Assembly (NCBI GenBank): GCA_963995505.1
Contig: OZ023192.1
Coordinates: 2,897,001-2,961,000 of the forward strand
Reading direction: 5' to 3'
Source of the DNA: Hypericum androsaemum
Lineage: Eukaryota; Streptophyta; Magnoliopsida; Malpighiales; Hypericaceae
Length of the DNA: 64,000 nt
The translations under genes and the position numbers were made by a program. Positions 48,540 to 59,641 of the stretch are shown piece after piece. Positions within the stretch are counted from its first letter, which is position 1, and each line of letters opens with the position of its first letter. Under the pieces are notes generated by a model. The model was not told the origin of the DNA. It did not search any database and saw only the letters and a list, made by a program, of their open reading frames with translations.

Positions 48540-49190
48540 CTGATACTGATTTTCAGATGTAATGATAGTAGTTTTCAGATGTAGTGATACTGATTTTCAG
48601 TTGTAATGACATTGATTTTCATATTTAATGATACTGGTTTGCAAATATAATGATATTGGTTTTCATATTTAATGATATTGGTTCGCACGTTTACTTATAG
48701 TGGTTAGCATATTTACTGATAGTGATTTGCACTTGCGGTGATAGTGGTTCGCATGTTCACTGATACTGGTTAGCATGTTAATTAACACTGGTTTCCATGT
48801 CGAGTGATAATAGTTTGCGTGTTTAGTGATACTGATTTTTGTATATAGTAGTTTCATATATTAGTTTTTGGATATTGGTTTTCGGATGTTGGAATATTGG
48901 TTCTCGGATGTTGGGATATTGGTTTTCGTATGTTGGGACATTGGTTTTCGTATATAGTGATATTGGTTTGTGTAGCGATAGTAGTTTTCATATATAGCGA
49001 TATTGGTTTGCATGTGTAATGATATTGGTTTTCGAATGTAGCGATATTGGTTTTCGTATGTAGTGATATTGGTTTGCATGTGTAGCGATAGTGGTTTTCA
49101 TATTTAGTTATATTGGTTTTCATATGTAGTGATATTGGTTTGCATGTGTAGTGATATTGGTATACTGGTTAGCATGTTTACAAATAGTGG
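48540..49190. repeat. 22-bp minisatellite array in element A
   Basis: Degenerate units of about 20-24 bp, mostly 22, of the type GATATTGGTTTTCGTATGTA plus GT. Because 22 is not a multiple of three, the array is read through all frames in turn; on the minus strand two frames stay open for 72-89 codons, giving a 22-residue protein-level period. The same array occurs in reverse at 50620-51190. Confidence 0.85.
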
Positions 49191-49869
49191 TTTGTGTGTT
49201 GTCGTCCTCCGGATTTTAAAATATGCGATCCGACCGGTCGGACTAGGATACGAGTGTAAAGGCATACCGGATTTTGATCCAAAAATGGTTACCTTGCGAA
49301 CCAAACTAAATTTGGTCGGACCAAATGGTCAAACTAAAAATCTGACCAACCCATGGTGGTTCACCCATATTTTTTTAATAAAAAAACACATATCCGGTGC
49401 GACCCGGTCTAATATTCTAATTTGTTATATTCTAATATTTTTGATGAAAAATGTAATATTTTTTAGGTATGTATGTGATTACATGTACAATTATACCTAG
49501 ATTATATATAAATATATTTATTTTTAAAATTAAAAATTCTGGTCTGACCGATGGTCTGTTCGGTCAGACTAGTTGACCCAGAGTACGACCCAAAATTTGG
49601 GGCGACTCCAGGTCGTATTTTGAAGACCATCGGTTTTCTTGAGTGAATAATTTTGAATTTTGAAAGGAAGAAAAATGTGAAGAGTCAACCAATAGTAGGG
49701 TTTTGGGTTTAGTGAAACTAATTAATTATTCCTCTCTCATTTGCTTTTGCTAATGTTCCAATATTACCCCTAAATATAATTTTATTGTCCAAATTATCCA
49801 TTCACTCCCTTTAGTCCCTATGGGTGGGGATTACCCTTTGTCCCCACTGAATCCATGCCCCAAAAAATA

Positions 49870-50033
49870 ATACTGATTCGTAACGATTCATGTCGGATAT
49901 AATATTTGTTAACAAATTTTTTGGTACAAATAATTAATAGTTTGACCCAACTGCTCGAACAAACTCCCTCACGTCTTTGTTTGTACTATCTGTCTCGGCT
50001 TACGAAATCAAACTGAGTGTCCACTAATTTGGT
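49870..50033. other. 164-bp spacer between inverted elements A and B
   Basis: Unique AT-rich sequence without a recognised feature. It would be the loop if a transcript spanned both elements. Confidence 0.5.
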
Positions 50034-50619
50034 AACCATGGATTGAGTGGGGACATGAGTTAGTCCCCACTCATATGGACTAAAGGAAGTGAATGTATAA
50101 TTTGGGCAATAAAATTATATTCAGGGATAATATTGGAATATTAGCAAAAGTAAATGAGAGAGGAATAATTAATTAGTTTCTTTAAACTCAAAACTCTACT
50201 ATTGGTTGACTCTTCACATTTCTCTTCCTTTCAAAATTCAAAATTATCCACTCAAGAAAACAAAATACGACTTGGAGTCGATCCAAATTTTGGGTCGTAC
50301 TCTGGGTTAACCAGTTTGACCGGACGGACCACCGGTCGGACCAAATTTTTTTATTTGAAAAATAAATATATTAGACCGGGTCGGACCAGATTTTATAATA
50401 TAACTAATAGGAATATTAGACCGGGTCGGACGGGATATGTGTTTTTTATTTAAAAAATCTGGGTGAACCACCCCGGGTTGATCAGATTTTTGGTCCGACC
50501 AAATTTAGTTCGGTTCGCAAGGTGACCATTTTTTGGTCAAAATCATGTATGCCTTTACACTCGTATCCTGGTACATATTTTAAAATTCAGAGGACGACGA
50601 CACACAAACCACTATTTGT

Positions 50620-51190
50620 AAACATGCTAACCACTATATCAATATCACTACATATGCAAACCAATATCACTACACATGCAAACCAATATCACTATATATG
50701 AAAACCACTATCGCTACACATGTAAACCAATATCACTACATACGAAAACCAATATCCCAACATTCGAAAACCAATATCGCTACACTCGAAAATCAATATC
50801 GCTATACATGCAAACCAATATCGCTACATACGCAAACCAATATCACTGTATACGCAAACCAATATCACTACATACGAAAACCAATATCCTAACATCTGAA
50901 AACCAATATCCCAACATCTGAAAACCAATATCCCAACATACAAAAACCAATATCTCAACATCCAAAAACTAATACACGAAAACCAATATCCGAAAACTAA
51001 TATATGAAAACTAATATTTTCGAAAACCAATATCACTACATACGGAAACCAATATCCCAACATCCGAAAACCAATATCCCAACATACGAAAACCAATATT
51101 CCAACATACGAAAACCAATATTCCAACATACGAAAACCAATATTCTAACATACGAAAACCAATATCCTAACATCTGAAAACCAATATCCC
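50620..51190. repeat. 22-bp minisatellite array in element B
   Basis: Units such as AAACCAATATCACTACATAC plus GA, the reverse complement of the array in element A. As there, open frames on both strands are by-products of the repeat. Confidence 0.85.
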
Positions 51191-51199
51191 ATGTACCCG

Positions 51200-51600
51200 T
51201 ATACCCATCATTACAACTTTCATGTACCCGTTGAAATCCTCCAATGCTTCCTCCTCTCCGCCGCCGCCATAGGGGAACTTTCAATTCCCGCCGTTGCCGG
51301 ACCGTACGAGAGCGTGCAGCTCAGGGGCGCCGAAGTAGTCGGGCAAATTTTACTGGGTTCGGGTAGCTCACGCACCGCGGTTGCGACCTCGTCAAGATCG
51401 ATGGCTGGGGTAGGTGTAGGCCATGTAGGGCGGCTGTTCGAAGTGTGAAGTGGAAGCCTCCATCCAGGACAAAGCCGCCCTATCGAGCTCGTTAAAATTC
51501 TGGCTCCGGTCGTCGTCGTCTGTTGTCCGTCCTCGTGCCTGCACGCTCTCATAAAAGCTTGCTTTGGTTGGTTTGGATCTTCGGTCGTGGCCACCGATGG
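51200..51600 (-). pseudogene. unidentified captured coding block in element B
   Basis: GC-rich DNA within AT-rich surroundings. On the minus strand one frame reads RSQNFNELDRAALSWMEAST and EQPPYMAYTYPSHRS before a stop; after further breaks it reads PDYFGAPELHALVRSGNG and EEEALEDFNGYMKVVMM. The codon-like composition suggests a captured exon of a host gene. I do not recognise the source family. Confidence 0.5.
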
Positions 51601-51925
51601 CTTTTAGATCGAGAGAGAGAGAGAGTGTGTGGGTTTGGGGGGCTAGAGACAGGGAAGGGAGGGGGTAATGGAACGCTTTTAGATTGAGAGAGAGAGAGAG
51701 AGAGCGAGGGGGGGGGGGGTTTGGGGGGCTCGAGACAGGGAAAGGAGGGGGTAATGGAAATTAGGAGAGTCAATTTTAATAAAAAGGTCAAAAATACCCT
51801 TCGTGTGATAATGACCGTTAGATCAATTTTTTTAATTAAAAAAAAGGATTCAAGGGCCCTGAATGAGTCCCCTCCGTGGGGACAACTTTTTAGTAGTCCC
51901 CACTCAATCCAAGACCCCAATTTTA

Positions 51926-54914
51926 GCAGGTGGAAATTAAATTCTCACATATGGGAAATGAAGAAATAATTGATCAATTAAGATTCCGTTGTTCCTTATA
52001 TGGTTGGTAACAACCCAGAATCCTTGGTTGGTGATATCAGCCAACCAACCTTCCACCCTCCATGTCCTCCCAAATCATATAATATATTTCCAAAATTTGG
52101 TGTTGACATTGTTTTAAAAATTGTAGTCAGAACGATATTAGTACTCGGTCGTTTTACAAAAAAAAATTGGATGACTTTGATTACGAGTTCAACTAGTCAA
52201 ATTGGTAGTGAAAGACAAAATGCCCAAAAATCTTTTTCTAAAATAATTTTTTTTGTGTTTTGCTAGATTAAAAAGTGGTTAAATTAGGATTCTAAACTTT
52301 TTAATGATAAATTTGTAATAAAATTAATAAAAATTTAAAATCATTTGACATTTTAATATTAAATATAATTAGTAATAAGAATATTTTTTTATAAACATAT
52401 TTGGATCCGTTCATCAGTCTAACCGATCGGCCAGAGAAGTCGAGGAAATCTAGATTATCTCTCGCATTGGGTGACCACATAGAGACTTGATAGAGCTACG
52501 TTTATATGCGCTCGGTAAATACATTGATGGATACCATTCAACAAGCTATTGAAGTCCTCCACGTTCTGCCATTAAATTGTTCTTCCAAAGAAAATTAATA
52601 AGTTTCTAGCATTTAAATCAACTGGTATGGTTATTAAAATTTTAACTTAACCCAATTATATTAGTGTTAAAATTTGTCTGAAAAATTTAAACATCATTTA
52701 TGGTTCAAATATGAAACAGTCATTTCAGTCAATGTTCAGATATATGGTAGTTTGGCAAAAACAAATTAATAAACGATAAATTTAAAATTATTTGAATTGG
52801 AAAATGAACCGAATGAGCTAGAAAGGAAAAATAATGCACAAATGACAGTACGTTAAAAAATGCTCAAGATATTATGGCCAGATTCACCTGGTTTTTTTAA
52901 TTTCCAAAACAGATGGTCTTAATAAAAATTATCTCATAGTACGTTGTTCCCTAGGAAGCTAATTTAGGACGTCAGACAATATTTTGAAGGGATTCAAAAA
53001 ATAGAAGCTTCACGTGTCTCCTTTTAACAAGAAAATACTAAATTGCAACGGATTTTGTAAGAAGCCCATTTGAAAAATAAAAAAAATATGTGCATTAACC
53101 AAGAAACAAAAGCGTGAAGTAATTTAATAATAAAAATATCTAAAAATTTTACCCAATGAAATTGCTAAATTTGACATGCATCATTTTCGCATAATTATAT
53201 CATTTCTGAGATTTTTTAAAATATATTATTAATGTGATATTAAGCGCGTAAACACGTGTGAACTTGGAAACTGGTTTGGGCAAAGGGGAATTCTAAATTT
53301 CGGGACCATTTATCAATGAGTCAACCAGAATTGAGTTGAAATCTTGGAAATCGAAAACAATTTTAGTGTTCCTCAGAACTTGGTGAAAGCTACTTACTGC
53401 CTCTAAACTTTATTTTTTTAAATTTATTCTATTCATAATTAACCACTTTCTAATTAAGCACCATTAAATCTTATATATGAGTATTTCTTGTAATTGTATT
53501 AATCTTTTTTGTAGGACTTAATCCAAGATATTTACCACTCTATGCTAATTTTTACGAATTTCTTTTTAAAACTCATGATTTCCTAGGACGAAATGTGTTA
53601 GGTACCCTAGTTGTCTTGGAACTAGTATTTAAATTCTCTTGTGTTCATAGTGTTAGAGAATCGAGTATATTCCAAAATTTTCGAAGGAAAATATTTCATT
53701 AAATGGCAACGATGGAAAAAAAATTTCCACGTACCAAATAATAATATTTTATCTTCCTCAATCATGTGACAACCGTTGGGGAAACAGATCACTATGCCTA
53801 TACAAAAAATCGGCTCAAAATTATGCTAGTCCAAAATAATTGAATTCCAATTTCCAACTCGTTTTTGCCCTCTCCTATTAAAGTCTATATCATAGCCCAA
53901 AACTTATCCCAAATTATCCACAAGAATTAAAGGTAACGCGGTGCCAAACACTGAGTAGACATATTCCTTGAATTTGGGCCTCATAAAAAGCAATCCGTAG
54001 CCTAGAATCTAGACCATATTGCACACACATTAATAAGAAATAGATGTTAATTTAGCAATATGTAGCATTTCGAGACATTTAATGCTTAGAGCATATGGGG
54101 AATGAGATTTTTGGTGGGGAGAATGTGTAGTGTGTATGCAATCTCGATAGAGAAAGGCTAATTTTTTTTTTGAACATGATATTTGGAAATTCATCCAATC
54201 GATTAATCGTGGTTTGAGTTGAGTAATCTTTGAATGGTGATTTGAAAAAATATATATTTTAATGGTGAAAAAAATTCTCTCATCAAATATGTACACTATT
54301 GTGTTACTAAGGGCTAGACTACTTAGTTAAATTATTTTAATTTAATTATTAGTTGATCTAAAAATTTAGGAGAGACTAATTAATTAGTTAGCATATTGAC
54401 TCGTTAATATTTAGATACTCCGTTTCCTACGCTGGTTTATTTTTTAATTAGTGATATCTCATGTTTATTTTATCATTTAAAAAAGCTAGTGTGCATGGGG
54501 AAGAGATATTTCTTGGGTCTTGGCTTTTGACTTAGTTGGGAACTCTATTTATGTATATACACGAATGTATTATATACATATGTAAAAGTATATGTTCATC
54601 ACCGACCAAAAAAGTGTATAATCACCAAACAGTTATAAGACATTAAAATCTCTACGTCCAATTTAAAACCTAAAAATAATGGACAAGTAATTTTTTTATG
54701 TTTATAAATAAATTTATCAAACTTATAAATAATGATGTGTTAATCTCACACATCCCTCAAATGAAGATCATTATGCACGAGCGATAAAATTAGAGTCGTA
54801 CAAGAGTCACGTGATCAACTTGCTCTAGTATTATGTTAGAATTTTCATATCTAACCGAAAATTATAAGAAAACAAATATATATTTTTTATGATTATAAAT
54901 ATATTCTTCACGCT
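51926..54914. other. AT-rich intergenic DNA, no gene seen
   Basis: About 3 kb with only short open frames, long A/T runs and no recognisable TIR, LTR or domain. Confidence 0.35.
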
Positions 54915-54979
54915 CACAACCAGTAACATTTTTTTCCCTCGAGAAAAATTATTACGCGTAGTGTCGGCAAAAGAACCTT
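54915..54979. repeat. 65-bp direct repeat, left copy
   Basis: Matches 63936-64000 at 64 of 65 positions; landmarks are CACAACCAGTAAC, CCCTCGAGAAAAATTATTAC and GTGTCGGCAAAAGAACC. It lies outside the copia element. Confidence 0.95.
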
Positions 54980-55417
54980 CGGCTTCCACCGAAGAAGGTA
55001 GATAAACAGATACGTAGCCGCATTTATTATTGATGGTTGTCGTGTGTACTGAGTGTAGCTTTGCCCCAGAACACACATGCCAAATAAACTTATGGCTGCC
55101 GCCCCTCATAAATAAATTTAGGTATTTTCATAATAATTTAGCTCAATAGTCGGCTTTCTAATAATTGTATTGTGGTACTCGTCCGTAAATATGAAATTTA
55201 TTATGTGAAGATTATTCACTCTTGGGTGGATGTGAAATTTGAGAGAATAACTACTGTTGTACTTGATTTGACGTGTATTTTATGGTGAGGGTCGGTTGAG
55301 TCATAAATAATTTTTTCATACTGTAGTGTTCGGAAATTTACTAAGCCAATAAATCCGGGTTCAAGTACAATATAATTTTTAATAGGTAATAAAATTCATC
55401 CAATAAGTTGTTTGGAG
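54980..55417. other. left flank of the copia element
   Basis: No gene recognised; the sequence next to the 65-bp repeat probably belongs to the same repeated unit as the right copy, whose continuation is outside the window. Confidence 0.35.
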
Positions 55418-55422
55418 TCGTT
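55418..55422 (+). repeat. left target-site duplication of the copia element
   Basis: TCGTT, identical to 63006-63010; 5 bp is the usual size for Ty1-copia integration. Confidence 0.9.
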
Positions 55423-55935
55423 TGTTGGACCTACGGCCCATTAGTCACCCATTATTGGGCAAAAATGGGCCCAGGCCCATTAGGCCCAAAAGTCACTGGG
55501 CCGACACGTGGCACGCCACGCGGCGTCACATGGCAAAGCTAGTGGGTAGCTTTGCCACGTGGCAAAGCTATTGGGTGGCTTCGACACTTGGCGCCACGTG
55601 GGTGCCACGTGGCGCACATGTGAGAGACGGTCCTCCTTATAAAAGGGAGAAACAACTGGTGACCAATTTGTACTTTTTTCCATTCTAATATACACATCAG
55701 AAGACTTATTACAGATTACTTCCAATAGTTCTCAGATTTTGCAAAGTAAGAAAACTCGTGGAAATTGTTTACGTATCTGATCTGTTTGTGATCGTAAACC
55801 GCCGGTGACAATATCTCGTTATCCGATCTTGTGTGAAGCACGCTTCAATAAGTAAGTCTTGTTATTTATTAATGAATTTATTTTATTAATTAGGAGGTAA
55901 TTAACTCATAATTATGTATTGATCCAAATTCTTCA
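55423..55935 (+). repeat. copia 5' LTR (513 bp)
   Basis: Begins TGTTGGACC and ends AATTCTTCA. U3 contains four CACGTG cores (55505, 55556, 55595, 55606), several inside ABRE-like CACGTGGC. A TATAAAA box lies at 55638-55644, placing the transcription start near 55670. The 3' LTR at 62509-63005 is its partner; the two differ by substitutions and indels in the G-box region, so the insertion is not young. Confidence 0.92.
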
Positions 55936-55937
55936 AT

Positions 55938-55949
55938 TGGTATCAGAGC
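55938..55949 (+). other. primer-binding site (initiator tRNA-Met)
   Basis: TGGTATCAGAGC, two bases after the 5' LTR, complementary to the 3' end of plant initiator tRNA-Met and standard for copia. Confidence 0.92.
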
Positions 55950-57780
55950 AAGCTTAGATATTGTTCTGGTTGTTATATATTTTTTGAAATCAAGTTTAAT
56001 TGTGACTATTTGGTTCAAAAATCGAGTTTAATTGTGATTTTTGATGAAGATTACAATCTGGTGTACTTTATTGTAATCAATTTAAAATCAACTGGAATAA
56101 ATTGAAATTTGTCAAACCACGCGGGCAAAACTCACGCACGCATGAAACTTTAAGGTACTAAATTGAAATTTGGCCATCTACGTGGCACCTGCGTGTCATG
56201 TCCTTCGGTGAACATTTTGGAAAAGTTTTGGGATTAAACTAAAATTTGCCAAATCGGGCTATTTGGGGGCGTTTTTTCCCCAAATCGTAAATCTTTCAAA
56301 ATTCGTCAATTTTTGACGATTTCGACGCCGTCGATCAACGTAGATCGATTCTCCGGCGTGTTCCCGACGTTTCGATACCATCTTTATGGATCGACATCGC
56401 CGGAATTGTTCGATAGAAGCTTGGAACTTCGCCGGCGACCGAAAGAGAGAAGACGACGGCGAAGGAGAACGATGGCACGACAGGCCGTGCGACCGGTACG
56501 GTCGTGACCGGGAGGCCACGGCGAGTCAAACGCGACCGGTGGCGGACGCTGACTCGCCACCGTGACAGAGCGGTCGTAGGAGGGCGGTTCGGAGGCGATT
56601 TCGCCTTCGCAGTCGGGGAGAGAGAAAGTGAAGGGGCAAAATCGTAATTTCACAATTTTCTCGAAAAAATTTATACTCCAGTTCGATTCGATTATAACCG
56701 GACAAATTGGTCTGGTTCTTGGTTCGACCGAATTCGATTTTGGCCAATTTTGATTTAAGTAAAAATTGGGCAGAATTTATTTTTATTGGATTTAATTGGA
56801 TAAATTATTTTTATTCATTAAAAATAATTAAAAATTTTATAAGTTAATTTTTGAACTAAGTTTTTGAAATTATTAAGATAATTTTAAGAACTTGAATATT
56901 TTTTGAATTTAATTAGATAAATTAATTTTATTCGATTAAAATTCAATTAATATTGATAAAAAATTATAAGTTAATTTTTTAGTTAAGTTTTTAATATTAT
57001 TAGAATAATTTTAAAGTCTTGAATATATTTTGGAATAAGTTCTGAAATATATTGAACATAATATACAATTACATTTAAGAATCTAGAATTGAACAGATCC
57101 TTTGAGTATGTGTTCATCGTTTGATTAAAAATTATCTATTTTTGATCATTGGGTAAATATGTGTATTGACCCAAAATTAACCTGCTTATGTTGCAGATTA
57201 ACGATGATGAAATATAAGACGGTTGTGTACCCAAACTTTTGTGCACGTGAAATACGTGAAGGCATACTCAAGTATCGCATTTCGAGTCGACAACCAAAGG
57301 ACGATATGTATGTTCCAATGGAACATATAGAGAATGTTCATCAAAAGATGCAGGATTGCATCTAGGCAGAAGGATATGACCATGGAGAGGATTGACCTTC
57401 CATGTTCAGTGATCTTTTGATCACACTCAGGATTAAGGAAAAAAATGGAATTTTTCCTACAACCTGAGGATTGTTCACACAGAGATGCACTGACGGGGTT
57501 AGTCCTTTATTTACAGAATAAAAGACTTCTGGAGGAAATGATCCCCAATCCTCCTATGGAACTACGTAGTGGACGTATGATACGCCGTTAACGTAGCCTT
57601 GGATAATTTTATAGTTTTCCCATTCCATGTGCGGTGTGGATTTTAGATTCCGCACCTATCCCAGTTGTGACTGTTTGAATCCTCTTTGGTCTATAAATAG
57701 ATCCTTAATGTATTTTAGTATGTCTTGTTGAAAGTTTTCATATACATATGTTATTTTTGGGAAACTTTGTTATAAACTAG
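55950..57780 (+). other. copia leader region with no recognisable gag
   Basis: GC-rich, CGG/CGA-rich from about 56250 to 56660, then very AT-rich to 57100. From 57190 to 57365 an open stretch (YKTVVYPNFCAREIREGILK) might be decayed gag. From 57540 to 57780 unrelated-looking sequence includes GTCTATAAATAGATCC, a TATA-like motif. A nested insertion is possible but no ends were found. Confidence 0.4.
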
Positions 57781-57799
57781 GTATTCATAGAAGCCTTAT

Positions 57800-58185
57800 T
57801 AATGAGCAGCAAATCCAGGCTGTCATTCGTTCCCTACCCGTGAGCTAGGAACACATGAAAATGACACTTAGCCATGCCGATAATGTTACGACATTTGACG
57901 ACATGGCCCGACACCTTGAGCTAGAAGAGGATCGCCTCCTAGCTATTAGAGTACACCCTGAAGCCCACATGACTCAGTCTAGTGGCACAGAGAGTAAGAG
58001 AATAAGAGGTAGGCAAGGGTAAGAAAAATGGAAACAAGAGCAAAGCTGAAAAATTTGGAACTAGTGAGAAAAGTTTTGGAAGAAAGAAAAAAAAGGTTTA
58101 ACATCAAGAAAGTCAGATGTTACAACTGTCAAAGGAAAGGTCATTTCGCCAAAAATTGCATGGAAGAAAAGAAGGCACATCAAAT
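57800..58185 (+). pseudogene. copia gag remnant with CCHC zinc knuckle
   Basis: From about 57800 the frame reads QIQAVIRSLPVS, a TAG at a Trp-like position, EHMKMTLSH and HLELEEDRLLAIR, typical of the copia gag (UBN2) domain. After a frame change near 58010, a zinc knuckle CYNCQRKGHFAKNC lies at 58118-58159 (C-X2-C-X4-H-X4-C, intact). Gag forms the virus-like particle and the knuckle packages RNA. The N-terminal part is missing or unrecognisable. Confidence 0.8.
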
Positions 58186-58245
58186 TCACTCATATGTGAG
58201 TAAATTATATGTAGTACTATTTTTCTATCTGAAACTCATCCTAAG

Positions 58246-58461
58246 TGGGTGATTGATCCAGGAGCGACCGACCATGTAACAAAAGATCGTAAAGCTTTTG
58301 TTAATTTTCGACGGTTGCCGGTAGGAGCAAAATATATTTTTGTTGGTAACAACACACGAGTGGATGTTAACGGTGTGGGTACATGTAAATTGAACCTGCA
58401 TCAAGGACGCACCCTATTTCTACATGATGTGATGTTGCTCCAGAAATTTTCCGAAACTTAA
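58246..58461 (+). pseudogene. copia protease remnant
   Basis: Reads WVIDPGATDHVT. The catalytic motif of retroviral-type aspartic proteases is D-[S/T]-G; here Pro replaces Ser/Thr after the Asp (58255-58257), which should inactivate it. Frame 1, different from the gag knuckle and the integrase that follow. Confidence 0.8.
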
Positions 58462-58475
58462 TTTCTGTTTCAGCC

Positions 58476-59429
58476 TTGATGGCTCTTGGCTTTCAATTGT
58501 TGTTTGAGAATAGTTCTGTACAGTTGTTTTTAGAACACGTTTTTTATGGATCTGGTTTTAAATCAGGTAGTTTCTTAATTATGGATGTTGATCAGTTATC
58601 AAAATCTTATTTTTCCTTAGTCACTAATGTGCAAACATCTCGAGATGACGTTAATTTATGGCATTCTAGATTGGGCCATATTGGTCAAGATCGCATGAAT
58701 CGTTTAGCTAAGGCAGGACTATTAGGTAATTTAGAAAAAGCTATCTTACCTACATGCGAACGATGTCTAGAAGAAAAATTGATAATAAAACTATTTGGTA
58801 GAGGAACTAGAGCCATCTTTCCACTTCAGTCAATTTATTCTGATGTTTGTGGTCCAATGAATGTGAGGGCTAGACATGGAGCGTATTACTTCATCACATT
58901 TATAGACGACTATAGTAAGTATGGTCAAGTCTATTTGATTACTCACAAATCTGAAGCATTTAGTTGTTTTAAGATTTTTATGAATTTCGCTGAGAATCAA
59001 CATGACAGAAAGATTAAGGCCTTACGAACAGATCATTGCCGTGAATATCTTTGTGATGAATTTAATACTCTATGCCAAGAAAAAGGAATTGAACATCAGT
59101 TGTTCATTCCTTATACACCTCGACAAAATGGGGTAGCGGAAAGAAGGAACAGAACCATTTTTGACATGGTTAGATCTATGATGGCTGAGGCAAATTTGCC
59201 TATATCATTTTATGGCGATGCGCTCCTTACCGCCGCATATGTTCTAAACCTAGTCCCCTCTAAATCTTTCGCCACTACCCCTTACAAAATATGGACAGGT
59301 CGAAAACCAGATCTAAGCTACTTAAGACCGTGGGGGTGTGCATCTTATATCCATTCTACCTCTAGTTCTTTCGGTAAATTAGGACCGAGAGGTAGAAAGA
59401 GTATCAAAGGGATACGTTTTCGTAGGTGA
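58476..59429 (+). pseudogene. copia gag-pre-integrase and integrase core
   Basis: The longest open part (317 codons) includes the GAG-pre-integrase block (LWHSRLGHIGQDRMNRLAKA, then CERCLEEK) with the zinc-binding His/Cys pairs, and the integrase core. Catalytic Asp in YSDVCGP, Asp in RTDHCREY and Glu in NGVAERRNRT are all present. RTDHCREY deviates from the usual R[ST]DNGGEY. Integrase inserts the cDNA copy into host DNA. The frame ends in a shift near 59400. Confidence 0.88.
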
Positions 59430-59445
59430 ACTCGAAAATGGACAA

Positions 59446-59640
59446 GTGACAGAATTTGAATCACGAGATGTCACATTTTTGGAAAATATTTTTCCAAAAT
59501 TGGGAGACGTAAGTAGTGATCTTACGTTATACGAAATTGATGAGGCAGAATCATCTGGATCGCTCCAACCGAGTGGGAGAATTGTGGAGAAAAATAAAGT
59601 TTTTTTAATCTCAAAACGATCTGGTAGTTCACGATCCTAG
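59446..59640 (+). pseudogene. copia integrase C-terminal/linker segment
   Basis: A short frame-1 segment reading ESRDVTFLENIFP, a motif found just after the integrase core in copia polyproteins. It ends at a stop at 59638-59640; the reverse transcriptase resumes in another frame. Confidence 0.7.
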
Positions 59641-59641
59641 T

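Larger units (their letters stand above)
47848..49860. mobile_element. Pack-MULE A carrying an ammonium-transporter fragment and a minisatellite
   Basis: Flanked by CAAAAAATA at 47839-47847 and 49861-49869, an exact 9-bp duplication. The left end GATTTTGGATTGAGTGGGGA and reverse-complemented right end GGGCATGGATTCAGTGGGGA form short related termini. In order inside: a TIR-proximal block, a CT microsatellite (about 48116-48145), a captured coding block including an AMT1 piece (about 48200-48475), a 22-bp minisatellite (about 48540-49190), and a unique block up to the right end. There is no transposase. The element shares its ends, minisatellite and inner block with element B at 50034-51916 but has a different captured gene. 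Confidence 0.8.
50034..51916. mobile_element. Pack-MULE B, related to A and in inverted orientation
   Basis: The inner end has TGGATTGAGTGGGGACATGA from 50039 and the outer end, reverse-complemented, has TTGGATTGAGTGGGGACTAC from 51912. Read from the right, B repeats the layout of A: the same terminal block (GTCCCCACGGAGGGGACT), a GA/CT tract, a GC-rich captured block (about 51200-51600), the 22-bp minisatellite (51185-50620), and the same inner block (with GACGACACACAAACC and GGACTAAAGG). The captured block is not AMT1 and I could not identify it. I found no clean 9-bp duplication, so the exact ends are uncertain. No transposase. Confidence 0.7.

Noticed and set aside
50676..51284. Repetitive open frames of 64-101 codons on both strands
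   Set aside because: They arise from the 22-bp minisatellite, which lacks stops in several frames.
47848..51916. One single 4-kb element with giant inverted arms
   Set aside because: The left half has its own exact 9-bp duplication (CAAAAAATA) and its own right terminus, so two separate elements fit better.
56259..56653. Captured gene in the GC-rich part of the copia leader
   Set aside because: Open frames on both strands are Arg/Ser-rich low complexity with no domain; GC-rich leaders occur in plant copia elements.
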